A program made the position numbers and the translations under genes. DNA of 64,000 nt. It comes from Bacteroidales bacterium UBA4293 (GTDB lineage: Bacteria; Bacteroidota; Bacteroidia; Bacteroidales; Bacteroidaceae). This document shows, in pieces, positions 1 to 7,390 of the stretch. Numbering within the stretch: position 1 is the stretch's first letter; each line of letters starts with the position of its first letter. The DNA lies in assembly GCA_002395835.1 (NCBI GenBank), contig DGVD01000013.1, positions 1-64,000 on the forward strand. Direction: 5' to 3'. Under the pieces are notes generated by a model. That model was given only the letters and a program-made list of their open reading frames with translations. It had not been told where the DNA came from and ran no database searches.

Positions 1-25
1 AGAGGCTTGGCGGGTTCTCGTGGTG

Positions 26-56
26 CAAAGGTACTGCTTTTATTTTGAATAGCCAA
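26..56 (-). promoter_or_regulatory. Bacteroidales promoter reading off the left edge
   Basis: On the minus strand a TACCTTTG -7 box (26-33) is preceded, after 20 bases, by TTGG (53-56), matching the Bacteroidales -33/-7 consensus. It would start transcription at about base 20, towards a gene outside the window. Only the promoter is visible; its target is unknown. Confidence 0.55.
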
Positions 57-60
57 TTTT

Positions 61-626
61 TTTTGAAGAAAAAGAATAAAAGCTGCCTAAGAAATCCCCT
101 TTTTGCCTCAAAGTGTTACCTCATCCTTTCTTTTCCCTACCTTTTTCAATTAATATGAACCAAAGATTACCTGTCTGGCGACACATAAACATTGGTACGA
201 TTGACACGGCAAACAAACAGCAGTCAACAAAAAAGAAAGTTGACAGCCGTTTGGATTATCCAAAGTTGACTTTGAATTATTAACTGTCGTTGAATCCCAG
301 ATACTTAGAGCATCCGAGATACAACGGGTGGTACAAGAACCCTGGTTTTAGTCTATTTTCGAGCTATCGGCAAAGCCTCAAAATGACCTTCTACTGTCAG
401 CCAAACTTAGCAAACGGCAAAATTGCCTCAAAATTAAAGGTTAAATAATCTTAATAATCTGTTAAAACTTGCACATCTTTGAAGGTTGGTTTTGCTCTGC
501 ACAACTCTTAGATTTTCCATTTTTTGCTATTGCACTTTTTTGTACCGTTAATTTTGGGAGTGTCGTATTTCTGTCTGTGTTTCAGCCATTTACAAAGCCT
601 AAAAACACTTCCACATGAATTGTTCA
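61..626. other. Gene-free intergenic stretch
   Basis: No reading frame here looks like a protein and I see no tRNA or rRNA. The stretch is AT-rich. It carries three copies of GCCTCAAA (105-112, 375-382, 425-432), the last two extended to GCCTCAAAAT and 50 bases apart. It is the 3' flank of the minus-strand gene at 627-1652 and the upstream region of whatever gene lies left of the window. Confidence 0.5.
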
Positions 627-1652
627 CTACTCTTCTCTAACCAACTGTTCCCTTATTCTTTCGACGATTGGAAACATTCCAGAATACTTCTTATAATCTT
701 CTTGCAACAATTCTGACGAAGATGATTCCTTCGTATCTGTATATTCATATTCTACAACATAGAAAACATCTTCAACATCAATGTCCCTTACAATATTTTC
801 TTTTTTATGGGTTAATGTCAGATGCCGATAGCTGTTGGAAGATTTCAAATTGAAAACGGAAGGAGCATCAAAATCATTATTCCGATATAATTCAGTTTTA
901 TTGTGTTTTGATAATACTTGTGTGTACCCAAATAGATTTGTCACAAGTGTGTTTTTGGGCCATAAGGCATCTATAGACAAAAGCATCTCGTTTTTGTCAG
1001 AAAAAACTTCACAGCTGCCTATTGATATTGAATCCGCGTAGACAACACCCGACTGGATATTTCTCTTCTTGTCACGCACGGTTTCCTCATATAGAGTTTT
1101 CTTATCAAGATACGGAAGAGCTATGTACCTGTCGCCAATCATCATACTTCTTTTTTTCTGTGCAATTTCCTGTCTCTTCGACATAAAGTAATTTGTTAGG
1201 ATGTTACCTAGATGCACCTTTTTACTTTTGGTGTCGATATAGAATTCCCGTATTCCGTCCATATAATACTTCAGACATGAATCTACATGCTCTATGCTCC
1301 TAAAGTATACTTTACAATGATAATACTTCTTTCTCTTTGCCGTAACATTGAGTTGTGGCAACTTATAAAATGAAGGAGACAAGAAAACGATGGTATCCTC
1401 ATTACAAATGAGATTCTTGGGCTCATAGCTTATATGAGAAATGTGATATTCTAGGCCTTTCTGAAGATGAATATACCCACCTATGTCTGAGCGCCCTATT
1501 ACATTTCCATTAGCATCGTAGACAGTTGCATAGCTAACAGGATTCCGGGTTATGCTGTCAGCCAACATAACTTGCTGGGCAAACCCCACTAATCTTGTAA
1601 GGAAAAGAATTTGAGCTAAGATAAAAAATCTCATACAACTGATTGTGTTCAT
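627..1652 (-). CDS. Secreted protein with carboxypeptidase-regulatory-like domain
   Basis: A 341-residue protein with a signal peptide: hydrophobic residues up to about 25 ending in GFAQQ. If Met7 is the true start the signal would be of normal length. Residues about 27-105 have the pattern of a CarboxypepD_reg-like beta-sandwich (a segment like NPVSYATVYDANGNVIGRSD followed by GYIHL), common in Bacteroidetes outer-membrane and secreted proteins. The rest, lysine- and tyrosine-rich, I do not recognise. It starts 3 bases after the stop of the outer-membrane barrel gene at 1656-2252, so the two are one operon and may form an envelope complex. No enzyme motif is visible, and the function is unknown. 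Confidence 0.7.
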   Translation of the reverse strand: MNTISCMRFFILAQILFLTRLVGFAQQVMLADSITRNPVSYATVYDANGNVIGRSDIGGYIHLQKGLEYHISHISYEPKNLICNEDTIVFLSPSFYKLPQLNVTAKRKKYYHCKVYFRSIEHVDSCLKYYMDGIREFYIDTKSKKVHLGNILTNYFMSKRQEIAQKKRSMMIGDRYIALPYLDKKTLYEETVRDKKRNIQSGVVYADSISIGSCEVFSDKNEMLLSIDALWPKNTLVTNLFGYTQVLSKHNKTELYRNNDFDAPSVFNLKSSNSYRHLTLTHKKENIVRDIDVEDVFYVVEYEYTDTKESSSSELLQEDYKKYSGMFPIVERIREQLVREE

Positions 1653-1655
1653 TTT

Positions 1656-2252
1656 CTACCATCCTTTAATCTGGAAACACATTCCGACATTGATTCCCCA
1701 GCCATGAATCAGTTTGTTTTTGTAATTGCTATTGTTCGTGTCAAACGCTTTTACGAGGTATGCCTCCTCACTTATCGAAGCCATAATACCGATATTCGGA
1801 GTGATGTGCATCTTCATGCCGATGCTTGGCGATACGAACAGGCTGAATCCCTGCTTTTCTTTGGATATGGAGTATTTCTTATTCGTTCCTACATTCTTCC
1901 TGTTAAACATGGTGAATCCCCCAACACGTAGATTAACGAACGGAGAGAACTTACGGTCGAAGAAGAAATAATGTGTACTGAGATAAACGGGAATTGCTGA
2001 AAACTTGTACTTTTCATGATGATTGTATCCTATTCCTGGACCTATACTGAAGTTCTCGTTAATGAACGTTTCGTGCAGGTAATTTACTGAAACACCCCCA
2101 TCGTCATATTCGCCAATGCCTTGCACATAGGAAACATCAACGACATTCAGACAGCCCTCCCCTGAATCAAACGAGGTTTGAGCTATTCCGAATGTCGCTG
2201 TTGAAAGCATGACCAGCAAAATCAAGAATCTTTTAAAATATCTTTGAATCAT
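1656..2252 (-). CDS. Small outer-membrane beta-barrel protein
   Basis: A 198-residue protein with a signal peptide (residues 1-25, ending FGIAQ) followed by alternating amphipathic beta strands rich in Gly, Tyr and Phe, such as VDVSYVQGIGEYDDGG and FSPFVNLRVGGFTMF, and a C-terminus ending in aromatic/hydrophobic residues (VGMCFQIKGW). This is the pattern of the OmpA-barrel/porin-like superfamily of 8-10 strands. It is the first gene of a two-gene operon with the protein at 627-1652. A TATCTTTG box lies at 2257-2264, so close to the ATG that the transcript would be nearly leaderless; the -33 match is poor. Substrate unknown. Confidence 0.75.
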   Translation of the reverse strand: MIQRYFKRFLILLVMLSTATFGIAQTSFDSGEGCLNVVDVSYVQGIGEYDDGGVSVNYLHETFINENFSIGPGIGYNHHEKYKFSAIPVYLSTHYFFFDRKFSPFVNLRVGGFTMFNRKNVGTNKKYSISKEKQGFSLFVSPSIGMKMHITPNIGIMASISEEAYLVKAFDTNNSNYKNKLIHGWGINVGMCFQIKGW

Positions 2253-2340
2253 TTTCCAAAGATAAGCATTTTTATTCCCACAAACGCGCTGTTTTGCTTT
2301 TCCTCATGCTATTTTAAAGGTTCTTAAATTTATTTCTTAT

Positions 2341-3444
2341 TTATTTCTTATTCATCTCCACAATGTGGGTAGGATCTTTTTCCCTGTTTCGGCGGTCGGT
2401 TTCTTCCACCACCCGTTTAGCCAAATCCAGGAAGGCCTGGCCAGTGATACTGTCCTTGTCCAATACAGCAGGCATACCATTATCGCCGCTCTCACAGATG
2501 CTCTGAACCACTGGAATCTGTCCCAGCAGAGGCACATTCAGTTCCTGGCTGAGCTGCTTACATCCTTCTTTTCCGAAAATGTAATACTTATTCTGCGGTA
2601 ATTCTGCCGGTGTAAACCAGGCCATATTCTCCACCAGACCCAGGATAGGCACATTCACCTTGTCGTTCATATACATATTGATACCCTTCCGTGCATCGGC
2701 CAATGCTACTTGTTGTGGGGTGCTGACAATGACAGCACCGGTAATGGCTACATTCTGCAGCAAGGTCAGGTGGATGTCACTGGTTCCAGGAGGTGTATCT
2801 AGGATGAAATAATCCAGTTCTCCCCAGTGGGAGTCACCCACCAACTGCTTTAAGGCATTGCTGGCCATACCACCACGCCAAAGGGTAGCCTGGTCTGGGT
2901 TCACGAAGAAACCTATGGAGAGCAACTTCACCCCGTATTTTTCTACAGGCTCTATCAAGTCGCGCCCATTCACTGTTTCCAAATAAGGACGAGCATCTTC
3001 CACCTGGAACATCTTAGGCATGGAAGGACCGAAGATATCTGCATCCAGCAGACCCACCTTGTAACCCAGCTGAGCCAATGCCACTGCCAGATTAGCTGCA
3101 ATGGTGGACTTTCCTACACCACCCTTACCGCTGGAAACAGCAATGACATTCTTTACACCAGGAAGCATCTCCCCAGGTTCAGGAGCCGGTTCCTTAATGG
3201 TTTCCACCCCTATCTCAACCTCCACCTCTGGTGAAATATAAGTGTGAATGGCAGCCTCAGCAGCCTTCACTACAGATTTCATAAACGGATCGGTAGGCTT
3301 CTCAAAAATCAGGGAGAAACTCACATGCATACCATCAATACGGATGTTATCAGCTACCATTTCGGCACTCACAATATCCTTGCCTGTACCCGGATAGCGC
3401 ACGGTAGCCAAGGCGTCAGTTATAAGTTTTGGATACAAAGTCAT
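2341..3444 (-). CDS. mrp: Mrp/ApbC-type Fe-S cluster carrier ATPase
   Basis: A 367-residue P-loop ATPase of the Mrp/NBP35 family, which carries Fe-S clusters to apoproteins in the cytoplasm. Residues 1-80 are a MIP18-like (DUF59) domain, a variable linker follows, and the deviant Walker A motif SGKGGVGKS is at about 105-113, then DADIFGPSMP and the Walker B-like DTPPGTSD. The CXXC pair that binds the bridging cluster in many Mrp proteins is not seen: the expected region reads FTPAELPQNKYYIFGKEG, with one Cys just after it. This may be normal for the phylum. It follows trmB by 30 bases and is probably cotranscribed with it. Confidence 0.93.
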   Translation of the reverse strand: MTLYPKLITDALATVRYPGTGKDIVSAEMVADNIRIDGMHVSFSLIFEKPTDPFMKSVVKAAEAAIHTYISPEVEVEIGVETIKEPAPEPGEMLPGVKNVIAVSSGKGGVGKSTIAANLAVALAQLGYKVGLLDADIFGPSMPKMFQVEDARPYLETVNGRDLIEPVEKYGVKLLSIGFFVNPDQATLWRGGMASNALKQLVGDSHWGELDYFILDTPPGTSDIHLTLLQNVAITGAVIVSTPQQVALADARKGINMYMNDKVNVPILGLVENMAWFTPAELPQNKYYIFGKEGCKQLSQELNVPLLGQIPVVQSICESGDNGMPAVLDKDSITGQAFLDLAKRVVEETDRRNREKDPTHIVEMNKK

Positions 3445-3474
3445 ATTTTCTTGTTTTTCAGTTATACACTACAT

Positions 3475-4254
3475 TTATTTCCCGGTCGCAGAACCACTCC
3501 GTTTGGAACGGTTATAGCTCCGGTAATCATCCAGTTCTATTTCCACATTCGGTTCTTCCAGCACCGTGTCCTGATTCAGTTCAAACTGCAGATATTTAAT
3601 GCTCAGTCCCCGGTCCAGCCACTGTTGCTCATAATAGGTCCGAATCCGGAGGATATAAGCATCTTCCGCATCGGGATGCTGTGCCAGATGACTCTCATAC
3701 AGATTGTCGGTACAAACATGCACCTTCAGTTGGTTCTTCTCCACCATATAGCGAGTATAGGTGAACAGGAAATTCGAGTCCGTCTTCAAATGAATCAGGC
3801 CATCGTTTACCAGAAACCTCCGGTAGCGGTTCATGAAATAAGTGGAGGTAAGCCGCTTGGTGGCCTTCTTCATCTGCGGGTCACTGAACGTGAGCCAGAT
3901 TTCACTTACCTCACCCGGTGCAAAGAAACGGTCGATGATTTCAATATTCGTCCGCAGGAAAGCTACATTCTTAAGGCCCTCATTCAAGGCATCGGTAGCT
4001 CCCTTCCACATGCGGGCACCTTTAATATCCACTCCGATGAAATTCTTGTCCGGGAAGACACGAGCCAGCCCCACGGTATATTCACCGCGCCCACAACCTA
4101 GTTCCAGCACAATGGGATTGTCGTTGTGAAAAAACTGCTCCCGCCAGTGCCCTTTCATCTCAAAAGGAACATCCTGCATGGCATTGAACGGGTACTCAAA
4201 AACATGGGGATAGCTTGCCATATCGGCAAATTTCGACAGCTTATTTTTACTCAT
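3475..4254 (-). CDS. trmB: tRNA (guanine-N7-)-methyltransferase TrmB
   Basis: Methylates G46 in the variable loop of tRNAs using S-adenosylmethionine. The SAM-binding motif LELGCGRGEYTVGLA is followed by FIGVDIKGARMWKGA, and the family block IWLTFSDPQMKK lies downstream; the length of 259 residues is normal. I chose the Met at 4254 (MSKNKLSKFAD) over an in-frame Met six codons upstream because that upstream codon overlaps the -7 box of a good promoter (4272-4279) and would not be transcribed. The gene diverges from sdaA and leads into mrp. Confidence 0.93.
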   Translation of the reverse strand: MSKNKLSKFADMASYPHVFEYPFNAMQDVPFEMKGHWREQFFHNDNPIVLELGCGRGEYTVGLARVFPDKNFIGVDIKGARMWKGATDALNEGLKNVAFLRTNIEIIDRFFAPGEVSEIWLTFSDPQMKKATKRLTSTYFMNRYRRFLVNDGLIHLKTDSNFLFTYTRYMVEKNQLKVHVCTDNLYESHLAQHPDAEDAYILRIRTYYEQQWLDRGLSIKYLQFELNQDTVLEEPNVEIELDDYRSYNRSKRSGSATGK

Positions 4255-4271
4255 GGTTCTTAATTTGTGCA

Positions 4272-4302
4272 CAAAGATAGCCTAAACGAAGCGGAGAACA
4301 AA
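4272..4302 (-). promoter_or_regulatory. Promoter of trmB-mrp
   Basis: On the minus strand, TTTG (4299-4302) is followed after 19 bases by TATCTTTG (4272-4279), a near-perfect Bacteroidales -33/-7 pair. Predicted transcription starts at about 4265, giving a leader of about 11 bases to the trmB ATG. The divergent sdaA gene has its own -7 box TAACTTTG at 4312-4319, so the two promoters are packed side by side. Confidence 0.7.
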
Positions 4303-4335
4303 AAAAATTCCTAACTTTGCATCAAATAAATTGTC

Positions 4336-5544
4336 ATGAAATCCATAAAAGAAATCTATAAGATAGGTACTGGCCCATCTAGCAGCCATACCATGGGGCC
4401 TAGATTTGCGGCAGAAAGATTCCTGCAAAAGCACCCCGAAGCCCGTTCTTTTGAAGTCACTCTTTACGGCAGCTTGGCTGCTACAGGAAAAGGGCACATG
4501 ACCGACAAGGCCATTCTAGAAACCTTAACCCCTTCGGCTCCCACCAAAATTCTATGGAAACCCCAGATTTTCCTCCCCTTCCACCCCAACGGTATGCTCT
4601 TCAAGTCATTGGATGAGAACGATACGGTTACCGATGAGTGGACGGTCTACAGTGTGGGCGGTGGTGCCTTGGCAGAAGAAGGTGTCAGCAATATCGAAAC
4701 TCCAGATATTTATCCGATGAACACCATGACGGAAATCCTCAAGTGGTGCCAGGCGCATGGCCGCAGCTACTGGGAGTTCGTGGAGAAATTCGAAGGCCCG
4801 GACATTTGGGATTATCTGGCTAAGATCTGGAAAGTAATGCAAGAAGCCGTAGAACGAGGATTAGACAACGAGGGAGCCCTTCCTGGTCCTTTGAACCTGC
4901 AGCGTAAAGCCTACAAATATTACATTGAAGCCGGCGGTTACCAATATACCATGCAGTCCCGTGGTTTCGTCTTTGCCTATGCCCTGGCAGTAAGCGAGGA
5001 AAATGCCGCTGGAGGCAAAATTGTAACGGCACCTACCTGCGGTTCCTGCGGAGTGGTTCCAGCTGTACTCTATCACCTGAAAAAAAGCAAATCCTTCACT
5101 GAAAAACGCATCCTCCATGCACTGGCTACAGCCGGTCTGTTCGGCAATGTGGTGAAACAGAATGCCTCCCTGTCCGGAGCAGAAGTAGGCTGTCAAGGTG
5201 AGGTAGGTGTGGCATGTGCCATGGCTGCCGCAGCAGCAACCCAGCTCTTCGGTGGAAGTGTATCGCAGATTGAATATGCGGCAGAAATGGGTCTGGAGCA
5301 CCATTTGGGCATGACTTGCGACCCCGTTTGTGGTTTAGTACAGATACCCTGTATCGAGCGCAATGCCTTTGCAGCCGCTCGTGCTTTGGATTCCAACGTC
5401 TACTCCAGCTTTTCCGATGGCATGCACCGGGTTTCATTCGACAAGGTGGTCAATGTCATGAAGCAGACCGGTCACGACCTGCCTTCGCTCTACAAAGAAA
5501 CGGCCGAAGGAGGCTTGGCAAAAGACTTTATTCAGATGGAATAA
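4336..5544 (+). CDS. sdaA: L-serine ammonia-lyase (iron-sulfur, single chain)
   Basis: Converts L-serine to pyruvate and ammonia in the cytoplasm with a [4Fe-4S] cluster. The N-terminal beta domain carries the signature GPSSSHTMGPR (residues about 13-23). The alpha domain carries the cluster-binding cysteines in APTCGSCGVVP (about 234-237) and MTCDPVCGLVQIPC (about 327-338). At 402 residues it is the fused one-chain form (SdaA/TdcG type) rather than the split Firmicutes form. A TAACTTTG box at 4312-4319 lies just upstream. Its 3' end overlaps the convergent cysteine-peptidase gene by 17 bases. It fits an amino-acid-fermenting lifestyle. Confidence 0.95.
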   Translation: MKSIKEIYKIGTGPSSSHTMGPRFAAERFLQKHPEARSFEVTLYGSLAATGKGHMTDKAILETLTPSAPTKILWKPQIFLPFHPNGMLFKSLDENDTVTDEWTVYSVGGGALAEEGVSNIETPDIYPMNTMTEILKWCQAHGRSYWEFVEKFEGPDIWDYLAKIWKVMQEAVERGLDNEGALPGPLNLQRKAYKYYIEAGGYQYTMQSRGFVFAYALAVSEENAAGGKIVTAPTCGSCGVVPAVLYHLKKSKSFTEKRILHALATAGLFGNVVKQNASLSGAEVGCQGEVGVACAMAAAAATQLFGGSVSQIEYAAEMGLEHHLGMTCDPVCGLVQIPCIERNAFAAARALDSNVYSSFSDGMHRVSFDKVVNVMKQTGHDLPSLYKETAEGGLAKDFIQME

Positions 5545-6118
5545 CCCTGATTTGTAGAGCCATGTTTATTTCCCTGCAGAATTCAGGGAAAGGGAATCGT
5601 CGGGTCTTCAGGTATCTCCTACTTGGGTCTAGAAGCACCACTTCGGTAGGATTAATCTTGCCTTCATGCTGCTCATCTTTTTGGAACCGTATCTGCACCA
5701 GCACCATGGCATGTTGCCGGCCTTGATATTCCATGCCTATTACCACAGGGTAACCCTCGCTGAGTTCCCCTATCAAGTCCTGCATGTTTTGTATGGCCAA
5801 TGCCGTACAGGAAATCTGTTTATGCTTTTTCTGAAGGCCATCTATGGAACTGACCATTTCCGGGATGGAAGCAGCCCGGTTTTCCGCCTTCAGGAAGGCC
5901 CGTTTCACAATGGTCCGCTGCGAAAGGCTCACACCATGGTAGGCCAGAACCATCTGCAGGGCCGCAGCCCAGCACCAGTTGCTCTGCTCCTGAAAGAAAT
6001 AACACCCGTTCATGCGGTCGTCTACCGAGGCCACAATCTGTCCGTCCTTTGTTTCCCGAATCTGCGCCTGCACAGAAAAAGAGAACAGGATGAAAAGAAA
6101 CGCTACAAGACTCCGCAT
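5528..6118 (-). CDS. Secreted papain-like cysteine peptidase (AvrRpt2/C39-like)
   Basis: A 196-residue protein with a signal peptide (about 1-19, ending SVQAQ), so periplasmic or extracellular. The block QSNWCWAAALQMV (45-57) contains the candidate nucleophile Cys49, with Gln44 placed for the oxyanion hole; HAMVLV gives candidate His136 and VVLLDPS candidate Asp164. This Gln-Cys-His-Asp order and the NWCWAA signature are typical of papain-like peptidases of the AvrRpt2/C70 and C39-like group. It lies 9 bases after the HU-like gene and is probably cotranscribed. Its last 17 bases overlap sdaA tail to tail. Substrate unknown; a few residues around Cys39 and Cys104 could form a disulfide. Confidence 0.72.
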   Translation of the reverse strand: MRSLVAFLFILFSFSVQAQIRETKDGQIVASVDDRMNGCYFFQEQSNWCWAAALQMVLAYHGVSLSQRTIVKRAFLKAENRAASIPEMVSSIDGLQKKHKQISCTALAIQNMQDLIGELSEGYPVVIGMEYQGRQHAMVLVQIRFQKDEQHEGKINPTEVVLLDPSRRYLKTRRFPFPEFCREINMALQIRVIPSE

Positions 6119-6127
6119 ACCGTCACT

Positions 6128-6733
6128 TTATCTATCGGAAGTTTTCACCAATTCATAGACCATACGACTGGAGTCTGTCCGTTTCAGGAAATTCATCGCT
6201 ATCAGTTCCTTAATCCGGTTTTTAGCCGTGCTGGTGCTGAGGTGTGCAAAGGTTTCCAACTCCTTCCTAGTAATCAGCCTATGGTTCTTGAACCAGATGG
6301 TACGGAGCTTGACTTTCAGATCCTCCGCAGAAATACGGGCCGACTGCGTGGATCGTTGTGTCCGCTTGAATTCCTGATTCCGGTTTAGATAATCCATCAA
6401 ATCCTTCTCCGGCCAGAACTGAACACCCTTTACTTTAATCCGATTACTTCTAGGAGTTTTAGATGAAGTAATTTTACCCTCGCTGCCTAAGGTGACTCTA
6501 AAGCGACCTAATCCCTCAATCGTGACATTCGAACCCTTCTTCAGATGGCTAGCCACTACATCGATAAACTGATTTATTGCAAATTCTATTTCCGATTTAC
6601 GAAAGGAGCCACGCCCCACCGTATCGATAAGGAGCGTTTCCATATCCACACTATCCGCATGTACTACACTGGGGAAATATTCCTTTTCCTCCAACTCTCG
6701 CGTATTAGGCGCTATAAATAAGTCGTATTCCAT
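6128..6733 (-). CDS. HU-like DNA-binding protein with C-terminal helix-turn-helix
   Basis: A 201-residue protein. Residues about 30-115 fit the HU/IHF-like fold found in Bacteroidetes (FRKSEIEFAINQFIDVVASH, then SNVTIEGLGRFRVTLGSEG, then the arm and KGVQFWPEKDL). Residues about 145-200 look like a winged helix: a recognition-helix-like stretch LITRKELETFAHLSTSTAKN then a wing (FLKRTDSSRMVYELV). This combination suggests a local regulator or architectural protein rather than bulk HU. It heads an operon with the secreted cysteine peptidase 9 bases downstream, which it may control. A good promoter sits just upstream. Confidence 0.75.
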   Translation of the reverse strand: MEYDLFIAPNTRELEEKEYFPSVVHADSVDMETLLIDTVGRGSFRKSEIEFAINQFIDVVASHLKKGSNVTIEGLGRFRVTLGSEGKITSSKTPRSNRIKVKGVQFWPEKDLMDYLNRNQEFKRTQRSTQSARISAEDLKVKLRTIWFKNHRLITRKELETFAHLSTSTAKNRIKELIAMNFLKRTDSSRMVYELVKTSDR

Positions 6734-6752
6734 ATCTTTTTACTTTACGCAG

Positions 6753-6783
6753 CAAAAATAACACAATTTAGGGATACCTACAA
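6753..6783 (-). promoter_or_regulatory. Promoter of the HU-like/cysteine-peptidase operon
   Basis: On the minus strand, TTG (6781-6783) is followed after 20 bases by TATTTTTG (6753-6760), matching the -33/-7 consensus. The predicted start at about 6746 leaves a leader of about 13 bases. Confidence 0.6.
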
Positions 6784-6830
6784 GAAAATACCCCCAGACC
6801 ATACCACAAATCAGACAACTGGAACAAACC

Positions 6831-6898
6831 GACTGGGCAATTCGAGCCGACCGATCGGTCACCACAAGGTACCCAATCGGGCAATTCGAGGTGCCCGA
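6831..6898. repeat. Cluster of direct repeat, palindrome and hairpin
   Basis: The 12-mer GGGCAATTCGAG occurs at 6835-6846 and again at 6879-6890, 44 bases apart. Between them is the perfect 12-bp palindrome GACCGATCGGTC (6849-6860). The second repeat sits inside an inverted repeat, TCGGGCA (6877-6883) with TGCCCGA (6892-6898). The block is GC-rich in an AT-rich gap and ends 70 bases before the promoter at 6968-7001, so it may be a binding site for a regulator of the RNA downstream, or of the divergent HU-like gene. Confidence 0.5.
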
Positions 6899-6967
6899 TA
6901 ATCTCTTTATTGATCTTAGCTGTTTCTTCCTATTAACTTCAGACCTAAGCTATAGATTCTCAACCGT

Positions 6968-7001
6968 TTTTGTATACAGGGCTCTCGCCATTCTAACTTT
7001 G
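6968..7001 (+). promoter_or_regulatory. Promoter of the structured RNA candidate
   Basis: TTTTG (6968-6972) followed after 21 bases by TAACTTTG (6994-7001) matches the Bacteroidales -33/-7 promoter on the plus strand. Transcription would start at about 7008. No protein gene lies downstream on this strand, which points to a stand-alone RNA. Confidence 0.6.
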
Positions 7002-7004
7002 CAG

Positions 7005-7390
7005 GACAAAACGGACAAGAAAAGGAGAGTAGCTTTGTCCGTCAAGTTCCCCAACACGTATCTTGGCTACCAGTACGCCTTCAGTACTGAAAATAGGGTT
7101 TCGGGGCTGAAACGCCCCAGGTCTGTGCAGCTAGTGTGTAAAGTCCTGCGCTGTCCTCCACGCTCCGACAACAGGCGACTGCATGCTTTACTTTCTTTAA
7201 ACGAAAGGGAAAAAGAAACACACTACGTTCAGGGATGCGGTGCTGTACCGGCCCGGTGGTTCCCATGCGAAGGAAAAGAACCACAATCCCTGCATACTCC
7301 CCTACTGCCCCAGGAACGAAAAGTTCCGGAAAGCGTAATAGTAGTATGCAGGGAAAAGGAGCGGCTGTACCCTTACGGAACAGTTATTCT
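7005..7390 (+). ncRNA. Candidate structured non-coding RNA, unassigned
   Basis: About 380 bases without a credible protein but with many nested helices. ACGGACAA (7011-7018) pairs with TTGTCCGT (7035-7042). GGGGC (7103-7107) pairs with GCCCC (7114-7118), competing with GTTTC (7098-7102)/GAAAC (7109-7113). AGTGTGT (7133-7139) pairs with ACACACT (7218-7224) and encloses GTAAAG/CTTTAC and CTTTC (7191-7195)/GAAAG (7203-7207). GTGGTTC (7256-7262) pairs with GAACCAC (7278-7284). An 11-bp perfect helix CCCTGCATACT (7288-7298)/AGTATGCAGGG (7343-7353) encloses GGAAC/GTTCC (7313-7327). Loops are A-rich, as in real structured RNAs. A good plus-strand promoter ends at 7001. I see none of the conserved blocks of RNase P RNA, tmRNA or SRP RNA; a 6S-type or Bacteroidales-specific RNA cannot be excluded. 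Its 3' end may overlap the end of ilvE, and no U-rich terminator is evident. Confidence 0.55.
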
